From positions 1 through 14,206 of the forward strand of contig CATJIY010000083.1 of the NCBI GenBank assembly GCA_949740695.1: 14,206 nt of DNA, read 5' to 3'. Under the pieces are notes generated by a model that saw nothing but the letters and a program-made list of their open reading frames with translations, had not been told where the DNA came from and did not search any database. The number at the start of each line of letters is the position of its first letter. Within the stretch, counting starts at the first letter, position 1. Made by a program: the position numbers and the translations under genes. Of this stretch, positions 4,912 to 12,985 are shown piece by piece. The DNA is from an uncultured Eubacteriales bacterium (GTDB lineage: Bacteria; Bacillota; Clostridia; Oscillospirales; Butyricicoccaceae).

Positions 4912-7317
4912 TCAAATTTTTTTCATAAACTTGACGGCGGTTTTGGCCATCATCAGCTTTTCTCCAGCCTGTTCAAACCGGATGTTCAGCAGCAAGTCTC
5001 CCCCCATAGGCGTAACCTCCTGGATCACCCCTGGGCCAAAAGCCTTGTGCTGAATCCTCATCCCTGGGCAAAAATCGGGCGCTGGCAGCGGCGCTGAAGC
5101 AAAAATGGGCGAGGGCGCCGGACGGTTGGTTCTGTCCGGTTCATAACTCCGGCGGGAGCCGCTCCAAGCAAGCCGCCCTCCGCTGGCGGTCCCTGCGCCA
5201 GAAGATGTGCCACCGATTTCCTCCAAATTCTCTCGGGGGATTTCCTCCAAAAACCGAGAGGGCTTTCCATACAGCGTTTGACCATAAAGCATACGCCGTT
5301 TAGAGCAAGTAATATACAACGCGCCTTTGGCTCGGGTCATAGCGACATAACACAGCCGGCGTTCTTCTTCCATCTCCTCCTCGCTCTCTATAGCCCGATA
5401 AGATGGAAATAAGCCCTCTTCCGCACCGCAAATAAATACTTGGGGAAATTCCAGTCCTTTCGCGCTGTGCATGGTCATCATCGTGACTACGTCAGCATTT
5501 TCGTCGTATTTATCTACATCGGAAATCAGACTCAGCTCTTCCAAAAAGCCTTCCAGAGTGGGTTCCTCCCCTCCTTCCTGACAGCGTTTGGCATAATCGA
5601 CAATGTTGGATTTCAACTCTTGAATGTTTTCCAACCGGCCCTTGGCTTCTTCAGTGCCCTGCGCCTCCAGCGCCAACCGGTAACCCGACTGCTCCAACAG
5701 CTCGTCATAAAGTTCTACCAGAGGGACCGAGTTCTTTTTCTTTTGCAGCTCTTGTATCATCTGGCCAAACCGCAACAGAGATGCCGACGCCCGAGACAAC
5801 TCGGCATATTGATCGGCCCGGCAAAGAATTTCAAATTCAGTAACGCCCTCTGCCGCCGCGATATTCGCCACGCTTTCTATCGTTTTCGCGCCGATTTTTC
5901 GGGGAGGATTGTTGATAATCCGCCGCAGGCGCACTCCGTCGCCATGGTTATGCAAAATCTCCAGATAAGCGCGCATATCCCGGATTTCCATAGAATCCAA
6001 AAAAGACCTGCCTCGTACCACCGCAAAGGGAATTCCCGACCGGACAAAACACACCTGCAAAAAGTTGCTCAAAGCGTTATTGCGGTAAAGGATCGTGAAA
6101 TCCTTCAACTTTCCTCCCTTGGCATAGGCTTTATGAATGGTCTGAGCAATAAAAGCAGCTTCCTCCTCCTGGTTTTCCGCCTGATAAAACCGAACTTTAT
6201 CTCCAGTCTCATTTTCTGTCCAAAGGGTCTTTCCCTTGCGTCCCTGATTGCAGGCAATCACGTGGTTAGCCGCCGCCAAGATGTTCCCGGTGGAACGGTA
6301 ATTCTGCTCCAGGCGGATAGTGGCCGCATCCGGATATTGCTGTTCAAACTCCAAAATGTTGGCGATGCTAGCTCCTCGAAATTTATAGATACTCTGGTCG
6401 TCGTCTCCCACCACGCAGAAGTTGCGCCATCCCCCGGCCAACAGACTGCACAGCACATATTGAGCGTGGTTGGTATCCTGATACTCGTCTACCAGCACAT
6501 AGCGGAATTTCCGTTGATAATACTCCCGCACATCGTCCTCCTGCTGAAGCAGCTCCACCGTTTTACAAATAATATCGTCAAAGTCCAAAGCGCTGGCCTT
6601 ACGGCATCGCTTTTGATACTCGGCATAAATTCGGGCTACTGTTTTTCTGTAGTAGTCGTCCCCCGCTTGAGCGGCGTAGTCTTCGGGGGTCAGCAGAGTT
6701 TCCTTCGCCCGGGACATGGCCCCCATAATCCCCTTGGGTTCAAACCGCTTTTCATCAAAGCCCAAATCCCGAATGATAGCAGTGACCAACCGCTTTTTAT
6801 CATCCTCATCATAAATCGTGAAGTTGGCGTCATAACCTAGCCGCTGAATATATCTCCGAAGAATACGAGTACAGGCAGTGTGAAAGGTATGCGCCCAAAT
6901 ATCCCGTCCGGCGCTGCCGCAAGCCACCTCCAGCCGGGCTTTCAGTTCGCCGGCGGCCTTGTTGGTAAAGGTGATGGCAATGATCTCCCATGGCTTGGGG
7001 GGATCGGCCGCGCATAACCGGACAATCTCTCCTTCAGGCAAAACTGTGGGATCGTCTACCGCCTGCGCCAACAAAGCCAGCTCTTCGTCTCCAGCCCAAT
7101 CGGGGGCCAGCTCAGACTCATATCCACAGCCAAACCGTAACAAATGGATCACCCGATTAATCAGCACGGTGGTCTTTCCACTCCCCGCCCCCGCCAGCAA
7201 CAGCAACGGTCCTTCCGTTTTCAAAACAGCCTGCCGCTGCATATCGTTCAGCTTGGCAAATTCATTTTCAATAACGGTGCGCCGCAGCGCAGTATATCGA
7301 AGATCAAAATCGTCCAT
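4912..7317 (-). CDS. pcrA: ATP-dependent 3'-5' DNA helicase PcrA/UvrD
   Basis: This superfamily 1A helicase acts in nucleotide excision repair, recombination control and removal of blocks at transcription complexes. Counting from the upstream M at 7323, visible motifs are the Q motif L-N-D-M-Q-R-Q-A-V (25-33), Walker A A-G-A-G-S-G-K-T (44-51), Ia A-I-T-F-T-N-K-A-A (116-124), II V-D-E-Y-Q-D-T-N (278-285), III G-D-D-D-Q-S-I-Y-K-F-R-G-A (306-318) and IV Q-N-Y-R-S-T. Motif V (T-M-H-S-A-K-G-L-E-F) and VI (V-A-M-T-R-A-K) follow. After a low-complexity linker, the C-terminal 50 residues form the Tudor-like domain typical of PcrA, reported to contact RNA polymerase. About 40 extra residues sit between Walker A and Ia. 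The ATG at 7315-7317 is favoured because GGAG is eight bases upstream; the ATG at 7323 would leave only two bases. Confidence 0.95.
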   Translation of the reverse strand: MDDFDLRYTALRRTVIENEFAKLNDMQRQAVLKTEGPLLLLAGAGSGKTTVLINRVIHLLRFGCGYESELAPDWAGDEELALLAQAVDDPTVLPEGEIVRLCAADPPKPWEIIAITFTNKAAGELKARLEVACGSAGRDIWAHTFHTACTRILRRYIQRLGYDANFTIYDEDDKKRLVTAIIRDLGFDEKRFEPKGIMGAMSRAKETLLTPEDYAAQAGDDYYRKTVARIYAEYQKRCRKASALDFDDIICKTVELLQQEDDVREYYQRKFRYVLVDEYQDTNHAQYVLCSLLAGGWRNFCVVGDDDQSIYKFRGASIANILEFEQQYPDAATIRLEQNYRSTGNILAAANHVIACNQGRKGKTLWTENETGDKVRFYQAENQEEEAAFIAQTIHKAYAKGGKLKDFTILYRNNALSNFLQVCFVRSGIPFAVVRGRSFLDSMEIRDMRAYLEILHNHGDGVRLRRIINNPPRKIGAKTIESVANIAAAEGVTEFEILCRADQYAELSRASASLLRFGQMIQELQKKKNSVPLVELYDELLEQSGYRLALEAQGTEEAKGRLENIQELKSNIVDYAKRCQEGGEEPTLEGFLEELSLISDVDKYDENADVVTMMTMHSAKGLEFPQVFICGAEEGLFPSYRAIESEEEMEEERRLCYVAMTRAKGALYITCSKRRMLYGQTLYGKPSRFLEEIPRENLEEIGGTSSGAGTASGGRLAWSGSRRSYEPDRTNRPAPSPIFASAPLPAPDFCPGMRIQHKAFGPGVIQEVTPMGGDLLLNIRFEQAGEKLMMAKTAVKFMKKI

Positions 7318-7323
7318 ACGCAT

Positions 7324-7479
7324 TTCTCCGCAAAAATATTTTTTATGGAATCTCCTTTCCTTCTATGGATTTTCGGCAGATCCCCTATTGAAAAATTACA
7401 CCCGCCGCCAGCTCCACAGCCGGAAGAAGCCGTCGTGCAATCCTGGATATCACACTATGAAGTTTTCCCTTTCCCTGCG
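7324..7479. other. Intergenic spacer between dnaE and pcrA
   Basis: This is the widest gap in the right-hand gene run. I see no convincing promoter or terminator. An AT-rich stretch with the self-complementary core AAAAATATTTTT and an extra AAGGAAAGGAG purine tract precede pcrA. A 22-codon minus-strand reading frame beginning with GTG (stop near 7385) lacks a well-placed ribosome binding site and is not called a gene. Confidence 0.5.
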
Positions 7480-10400
7480 CTACCGCACCGCCAAGTTTTC
7501 CTTTCCAATCTGAGACTCCAGCAGCAGACAGGCAGCGCCAATATCTACGCCTCGTTGCCAACCCATGCGCTGTTTCGGATAAACCGCATAAACAATGGCT
7601 TTTTGATTGCCAGGGCAGGCCTCCAGCGCGTCTAGAATCAGCGCAAACCGAGCGTCCTGGGTCATACTCACTTTGATCCATAGCGTTTTCCCATCATCGG
7701 GAGGGGCCTCTTCCCGCGAAAGAGCAGGAGCAGGCTTCTTCCTGGCAAAACCGCCAGATTGCCGTTGGCTGCGGTTTTCGTTATACTGTTGCGCATACTG
7801 TTCGTTCAGCGGCCACACCTCGTCCACCATCAGTTTAGGCTCCTCATCTTCCCGGGCCGAGATCCTGCCATGAACAATCACCGCTTGATCCTGCTGAAGA
7901 AACGCGCCGCCAGCGGTAAGAGCTTTTTCAAACACCAGCAGCTCCATGCTCCCGGTAGCATCGCTGAGAGTGACATAGGCCATATTGGTCTGTTTTTTGG
8001 TAAGCTTTATCTTCAAAGCCATTACCATGCCTGCCAACGTTACATATTGCCCGTCAGCCAGCCCTTCCTCCTCCCCAGATTCAGCCGCGTGAAGCAATCG
8101 CCCGATGGGCGTGGCGCGAACTTTGGCGCACAGCGGCTTTAGCTCGTCCATAGGATGACCGGAAAGATACAGTCCACAGGTTTCTCGCTCCATATTCAAC
8201 AGCTCCCGCCGGGAAAACTCCGGAATATCCGGCAGCTCCGCCGCCGGCTGATCTTCCTGGCGAAACTCAGAAAACAGATCGATCTGTCCCTCCAGATTGC
8301 GTTTATTCGCACTGGTTTCCGAATCCAAAACGCTTTCATAAACCCGCAGCAACTGAGAGCGTTTTACCCCTAGGCTGTCAAAAGCGCCGCAACGAATCAG
8401 ATTTTCCAACACCCGTTTATTTAAATCATGGCTGCTCATTCGGCTGCAAAAATCATGAAAGCTGCGGAAAGGTCCATTCCCACGCCGCTCCTCTACCAAT
8501 CGCTGAATCAATCCCACGCCTACGTTTTTCACCGAGCCGAGGCCAAACCGGATATTTTCTCCCGCCACTGTAAAGTCCACGCCCGATTCATTGACGTCCG
8601 GCGGTAAAACAGTGACCCCCAGCTCCCGGCACTGATCAATGTACTCAGCCACCCGGCTGTTCTGTCCCAGCACCGAGGTGAGCAAGGCGGCCATATATTC
8701 CTTTGGAAAATGACAACGCAAATAGGCCGTCTGATAAGCTACCACCGCATAACATACCGCATGGGCCTTGTTAAAGGCATAGTTGGCGAAGTCCAGCATC
8801 TCGTCAAAAATCCGGTTAGCTACCGCCTCAAGCACGCCGTTGGCCTGACAGCCAGCGATTCCCTCCTGCGGATTGCCAGAGACAAAATTCTGCCGCTCAG
8901 CCTCTAACACTTCAAATTTTTTCTTACTCATGGCCCGGCGCACCATATCGGCCCGCCCCAGTCCGTAGCCCGCCAACAACCGGAATATCTCCATCACCTG
9001 TTCCTGATAGACAATACAGCCATAGGTTACGGAAAGTACCTGCTCCAGCAGGGGATGGGCGTATTGAATCTGACCGGGGTGATGCTTGCGCTGAATATAA
9101 GTGTCGATGTACTGCATGGGACCTGGACGGAAGAGCGCTACGATGGCGGTGATATCCTCCACGCTGCGGGGATTCATCCGCACAGCCACATCGGTCATAC
9201 CTGAGGATTCCATCTGAAAAACCCCCGCGGTCTGCCCTTTGCCCAGCATATCAAATACCTGCTGATCTTGATAATCCAACTGTTCCCAATCCAGCCGCTT
9301 ACCCTCCTGAGCAATGATCTTGCGTGCGTCGTCCATCACCGTCAGGTTGCGCAATCCCAAAAAATCCATTTTCAACAGGCCCAGCTCTTCCAAAGTGGTC
9401 ATCACATATTGACAGACCACGCCCTGGTCGCCCTTTGCCAGAGGCACATATTGATCCACTGGCGCGGCGGCAATAATAACCCCGGCAGCGTGGGTAGAAG
9501 CGTTGCGGGGCATACCTTCGATCTTGCGGGCCATATCCAACAGGTTTTTGATCCGGAGGTCGTCCTGATAATACCGCTTGAGTTCAGGAGACACCTGCAA
9601 GGCCTTGTCTAGCGTGATCTTCAGCTCGGCGGGCACCAGTTTGGCCACCATATCTACTTCGGCATAGGGCATATCCATCACCCTGCCTACATCTCGTACC
9701 GCCGCCCGGGCCGCCATAGTTCCAAAGGTGATGATCTGCGCCACATGATCCTCGCCGTATTTTCGGGTTACATAGTCGATGACCTCCTGCCGCCGGCGGG
9801 GGCAGAAATCAATATCAAAGTCGGGCATGCTCACCCGCTCCGGATTGATAAACCTTTCAAAATACAAGCCATAGGCCATGGGGTCCACATCAGTGATTCG
9901 CATACAGTAAGCCGCCATGCTTCCCGCGCCGGAACCTCGGCCCGGGCCAACAGGAATCCCCTGATTTTTGGCATAGTTCACAAAGTCGGCCACAATCAGG
10001 AAGTATTCCACAAAGCCCATTCGGGCAATCATCTCCAGCTCATAGGAAAGCCGGTCCCGATATTCCGCAAGCCCATCGGGATACCGTAGCGCAAAGCCTT
10101 TCCAGCAAAGCCGCTCCATATAAGCCCGCGCGTCTGTTTCCCCCTCCGGCAGCTGAAAGGCCGGCAGATGATACTTTCCAAATGTGAACTCCAGGTTACA
10201 CAGTTCGGCAATTTTACAGGTATTTTCAATGGCCTCGGGCGCTTCTGGAAACAGCGCGGCCATCTCCTCCCCCGATTTGACATAAAATTCATTGCCCTGA
10301 AAGCGCATCCTGTTTTCATCCGCCAGAGTCTTGCCAGTCTGGATACACAACAAAACATCGTGCATCTCGCTGTCCTCCCGGCGGAGATAATGCGCGTCGT

Positions 10401-11013
10401 TGGTAGCTACCAATGGAATCCCGGTTTCCTGATGAATCCGCAACAGACCTTGATTGACCTCCTTTTGCTCAGGAATACCATGGTCTTGAAGCTCCAAGTA
10501 ATAACTTCCCCTGCCAAAAAGAGCGTCATACCGCAAAGCGCACTCTTTAGCGCTGGCATAATTGCCGTGCATTAGCAGCTGCTGCACCTGCCCCGCCAAA
10601 CAAGCGGAAAGACACACCAGACCTTCGGCATGCTGTTTGAGCAAATCCCAGTCCACCCGAGGTTTGTTGTAGAAGCCGTCCAAAAAACCCGCTGAGCACA
10701 ATTGAATCAAGTTCTGGTAGCCCTCCTGATCTTTGCACAACAGTACCAGATGCCAAGGCTCATAATCCAGCTCATACACCCGGTCAAACCGGGAACGAGG
10801 GGCCATATACAGCTCACAGCCGATAATCGGCTTGACCCCCGCCTTTTTGGCCGCCTTATAAAAATCTACACAGCCATACATCACCCCATGGTCGGTGATG
10901 GCTACCGCCTCCTGCCCCAGCTCCTTTACCCGCTCCATCAGCGGAGCCAGGCGGCATGCTCCATCCAGCAGACTGTATTCTGTGTGCAGATGCAAATGTA
11001 CAAAAGGCTTCAT
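7480..11013 (-). CDS. dnaE: DNA polymerase III alpha subunit DnaE
   Basis: This C-family replicative polymerase has 1177 residues, the normal length of DnaE with an N-terminal PHP domain. The PHP domain keeps its metal-site residues: H6-L-H8-L-H10, D41-H42, E67, H88, D206 and H208. The polymerase core shows the V-G-P-G-R-G-S-G-A-G-S loop (355-365) and the catalytic aspartates in P397-D-F-D400-I-D402-F; the third is in the K-M-D-F-L-G-L segment near residue 550. A helix-hairpin-helix around L-G-S-V-K-N-V-G and an OB-fold with Y-V-T-L-A-G-M-V follow, then a short C-terminal domain. The layout is DnaE, not PolC: there is no inserted DEDD exonuclease. The ATG overlaps the whiA stop by four bases (ATGA), and GGAGGAG lies upstream within whiA, so translation is coupled. 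Many Firmicutes also carry PolC, which cannot be checked here. Confidence 0.97.
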   Translation of the reverse strand: MKPFVHLHLHTEYSLLDGACRLAPLMERVKELGQEAVAITDHGVMYGCVDFYKAAKKAGVKPIIGCELYMAPRSRFDRVYELDYEPWHLVLLCKDQEGYQNLIQLCSAGFLDGFYNKPRVDWDLLKQHAEGLVCLSACLAGQVQQLLMHGNYASAKECALRYDALFGRGSYYLELQDHGIPEQKEVNQGLLRIHQETGIPLVATNDAHYLRREDSEMHDVLLCIQTGKTLADENRMRFQGNEFYVKSGEEMAALFPEAPEAIENTCKIAELCNLEFTFGKYHLPAFQLPEGETDARAYMERLCWKGFALRYPDGLAEYRDRLSYELEMIARMGFVEYFLIVADFVNYAKNQGIPVGPGRGSGAGSMAAYCMRITDVDPMAYGLYFERFINPERVSMPDFDIDFCPRRRQEVIDYVTRKYGEDHVAQIITFGTMAARAAVRDVGRVMDMPYAEVDMVAKLVPAELKITLDKALQVSPELKRYYQDDLRIKNLLDMARKIEGMPRNASTHAAGVIIAAAPVDQYVPLAKGDQGVVCQYVMTTLEELGLLKMDFLGLRNLTVMDDARKIIAQEGKRLDWEQLDYQDQQVFDMLGKGQTAGVFQMESSGMTDVAVRMNPRSVEDITAIVALFRPGPMQYIDTYIQRKHHPGQIQYAHPLLEQVLSVTYGCIVYQEQVMEIFRLLAGYGLGRADMVRRAMSKKKFEVLEAERQNFVSGNPQEGIAGCQANGVLEAVANRIFDEMLDFANYAFNKAHAVCYAVVAYQTAYLRCHFPKEYMAALLTSVLGQNSRVAEYIDQCRELGVTVLPPDVNESGVDFTVAGENIRFGLGSVKNVGVGLIQRLVEERRGNGPFRSFHDFCSRMSSHDLNKRVLENLIRCGAFDSLGVKRSQLLRVYESVLDSETSANKRNLEGQIDLFSEFRQEDQPAAELPDIPEFSRRELLNMERETCGLYLSGHPMDELKPLCAKVRATPIGRLLHAAESGEEEGLADGQYVTLAGMVMALKIKLTKKQTNMAYVTLSDATGSMELLVFEKALTAGGAFLQQDQAVIVHGRISAREDEEPKLMVDEVWPLNEQYAQQYNENRSQRQSGGFARKKPAPALSREEAPPDDGKTLWIKVSMTQDARFALILDALEACPGNQKAIVYAVYPKQRMGWQRGVDIGAACLLLESQIGKENLAVR

Positions 11014-11882
11014 TCCAACTCCTCCTCTCCCAGCTGCACCAGGCGGCGCAACCGGTTGTTCATTCCAGGGCGAGATATCGGCTCAGGCGACATTGCGCAA
11101 AGCTCGGTCAACGACAGCTCGGGATGCTCCAGCCGCAATTGTGCAGTAGCTTGTAACGGACCAGGCAAATCCTCCAGCCTTCCTTGCTGTTCCAACCGGC
11201 GGATAGCGGCGATCTGCCGGGCGGCGGCCCCTACCGTTTTGGTCAGATTGGCGGTCTCGCAATTAACCTTTCGGTTCACCCCTGAACGCAGCTCTCGTTC
11301 CACCTTTTTCAGCATCAGATCCATGGCGGCGCCAGTGGCCCCTGCTGCCGAAAGAAAATCCTCAATGGCAGCACTGCCTTTGTAATAAAGCACATAGGCC
11401 CCCCGCCGCATTACCTGGCCAGCGGGAAGCTCCATATCGTTTAACAGGGCGCTCATCTGCCGGGCCACATGATAGTGGGTGGTGACCAACTCCAAATGAT
11501 ACCCTTTTTCCGGGGTGGATACGTATCCGCCCATCAAAAACGCCCCTCTTAAAAAGGCCCCTCTCCCAGCATCCTCTTCCACCAGCGCCCGATTCAAGGG
11601 CAGAACGCTTTCCCGTTCATAACCATAAGCGGAAAAAATCCGCCCCACAGCCCCTCTGTCCCGCACCAAAAGGGTGGTATCGCTTTCCTGCGTCTCTACC
11701 TCCATCTGTTCCAAAAACAGCTTAGCCCGGCGCCGAACGGCAGGCGTTTCACTTTGCATCCGCAGTCCCTCCCGGGAAAATTGCCCAGCAAATAACAGCA
11801 TCCCCAATCCCTCCGCCAGCAAAGTTTCGGGAGTCAGCGGCGCCCGGCACAGTTCCAGCTTAATTTCGGTGGTAAAAGACAT
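11010..11882 (-). CDS. whiA: DNA-binding protein WhiA
   Basis: WhiA is a conserved DNA-binding protein of Gram-positive bacteria. It is a sporulation-septation regulator in Streptomyces and is linked to cell division and chromosome behaviour in Bacillus. The 290 residues show the N-terminal LAGLIDADG-like half, for example R-G-A-F-L-R-G-A-F-L-M-G-G-Y and H-L-E-L-V-T-T. The conserved R-K-V-N-C-E-T-A-N-L-T-K-T follows, and the C-terminal helix-turn-helix region (257-283) has S-L-T-E-L and S-R-P-G-M-N-N-R-L-R-R-L. The family hallmark S-K-S-G-V-N-H-R-L-R is slightly altered here. AGGAGG stands six bases before the ATG. The gene begins 14 bp after yvcK, the standard order, and overlaps dnaE by four bases. 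Confidence 0.96.
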   Translation of the reverse strand: MSFTTEIKLELCRAPLTPETLLAEGLGMLLFAGQFSREGLRMQSETPAVRRRAKLFLEQMEVETQESDTTLLVRDRGAVGRIFSAYGYERESVLPLNRALVEEDAGRGAFLRGAFLMGGYVSTPEKGYHLELVTTHYHVARQMSALLNDMELPAGQVMRRGAYVLYYKGSAAIEDFLSAAGATGAAMDLMLKKVERELRSGVNRKVNCETANLTKTVGAAARQIAAIRRLEQQGRLEDLPGPLQATAQLRLEHPELSLTELCAMSPEPISRPGMNNRLRRLVQLGEEELE

Positions 11883-11896
11883 ATCGGCTCCTCCTG

Positions 11897-12982
11897 TCAG
11901 CGCTTGCGCAGCAACAACCGGTCATAATCCCCCAGCTGGCCAGGCCGGCGGCCAAAGGTTTCTGCGGCCAACATTACATGATAGGCCAACCGCAGAGGAT
12001 CATGACGGGCCAACTGTCCGTTTCTAGACAGCATATCCCCGCCAAAAAGCCGGACTCCCAGCTGGCGGAAATCGCTGGCGTTAGGCCGCAGCTGCTCGCT
12101 ACCTTCGGGCATGTAACGGGAAGCCAATTTGGCAGGAATCTCTTGGGTGTTATACAGACAAATATCCGCCGCGCCCCCATGGCGAATCAACGCCTTTACA
12201 TGATCGGCTGCCGAATAGCGCTCGGTCTCCCCTTCCTGGGTCATAATATTGAGCACATACAGCTTCATCGCCGGAGACCGGCGCACTGCTTGGGCCACTC
12301 CGCCCACCAGCAAATTGGGAATGATACTGGTATACAGGCTTCCCGGTCCTAAAATAATCAGCTCGGCCTCTTCAATGGCCTCCAACGCCTGAGGTAGCGC
12401 CTGGGCGGTATCAGGCATTAGCGACACTGAACGAATATCCAAATCCCGCTCTTTTTTGGCGCTGGTAATGGCGGTTTCCCCAACCACCCGGCTTCCATCG
12501 GCAAAGGTAGCCGACAGAGATAAATCCTCTCCACACACCGGCAGTACCTGACCTGTAACCGCTAAAATCCGATTCATATCGGCTACCGCCTCAGGAAAAG
12601 AACCGCAAATATTGTTTAACGCCAACAAAAAAAGATTTCCAAAGCTTTGCCCTTCCAGACTTCCTTGCGCAAAACGGTAACTCAACAGCTGACTCATCAT
12701 GGTACTGGTATTCGCCAAGGCCAAAATACAGTTGCGAATATCCCCCGGCGGCAAAATGCCAAATTCCCGGCGCAACGCCCCGCTGCCGCCGCCATCGTCA
12801 GTGACGGTGACTACCGCCGTAATATTTTCCGTATACTCTTTCAACCCCAGCAGCAGGGTGGAAAGTCCTGTTCCGCCCCCCAGAGCCACCACCCTGCGGC
12901 CCGCCGTTCGGGCCAATCGCAATACATGTTCCGGGATTCGTTCATAAGGCATTGTCAGATATTCTTTTACTGATTCTTCCAT
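11897..12982 (-). CDS. yvcK: YvcK-family gluconeogenesis factor (CofD-like fold)
   Basis: YvcK proteins bind UDP-sugars such as UDP-GlcNAc and are needed for growth on gluconeogenic carbon sources and for normal peptidoglycan synthesis in Bacillus and relatives. They share a fold with the 2-phospho-L-lactate transferase CofD but are not that enzyme. Visible are G35-G36-G37-T38-G39-L40, V-T-D-D-G-G-G-S-G (60-68), P-P-G-D-I-R-N-C (78-85), S-F-G-N-L (113-117) and the I-L-G-P-G-S-L-Y-T-S-I-I-P-N-L-L-V signature. N-I-M-T-Q-E-G-E-T follows, where the usual proline after Gln is replaced by Glu. About 30 residues precede the core, a common clostridial extension; an internal Met at residue 11 is an alternative start. 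It begins three bases after the rapZ stop, so translation is probably coupled. Confidence 0.95.
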   Translation of the reverse strand: MEESVKEYLTMPYERIPEHVLRLARTAGRRVVALGGGTGLSTLLLGLKEYTENITAVVTVTDDGGGSGALRREFGILPPGDIRNCILALANTSTMMSQLLSYRFAQGSLEGQSFGNLFLLALNNICGSFPEAVADMNRILAVTGQVLPVCGEDLSLSATFADGSRVVGETAITSAKKERDLDIRSVSLMPDTAQALPQALEAIEEAELIILGPGSLYTSIIPNLLVGGVAQAVRRSPAMKLYVLNIMTQEGETERYSAADHVKALIRHGGAADICLYNTQEIPAKLASRYMPEGSEQLRPNASDFRQLGVRLFGGDMLSRNGQLARHDPLRLAYHVMLAAETFGRRPGQLGDYDRLLLRKR

Positions 12983-12985
12983 GGT

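Noticed and set aside
5440..6840. Plus-strand open frame of 466 codons opposite pcrA
   Set aside because: It lies wholly antisense to a helicase with all motifs intact, its translation has no recognisable domain, and no ribosome binding site or promoter supports it. It is a codon-bias shadow.
7318..7323. Upstream ATG for pcrA
   Set aside because: Only two bases separate it from the GGAG site, whereas the second ATG has eight. It remains possible and changes the protein by two residues.
7385..7681. Minus-strand 98-codon frame overlapping the end of dnaE
   Set aside because: Most of it runs out of frame through the conserved dnaE C-terminus. Only its last 22 codons are outside dnaE, and these have no good ribosome binding site.
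10702..11385. Plus-strand open frame of 227 codons across the whiA-dnaE junction
   Set aside because: It is antisense to two well-recognised genes and shows no family pattern or plausible initiation signal.
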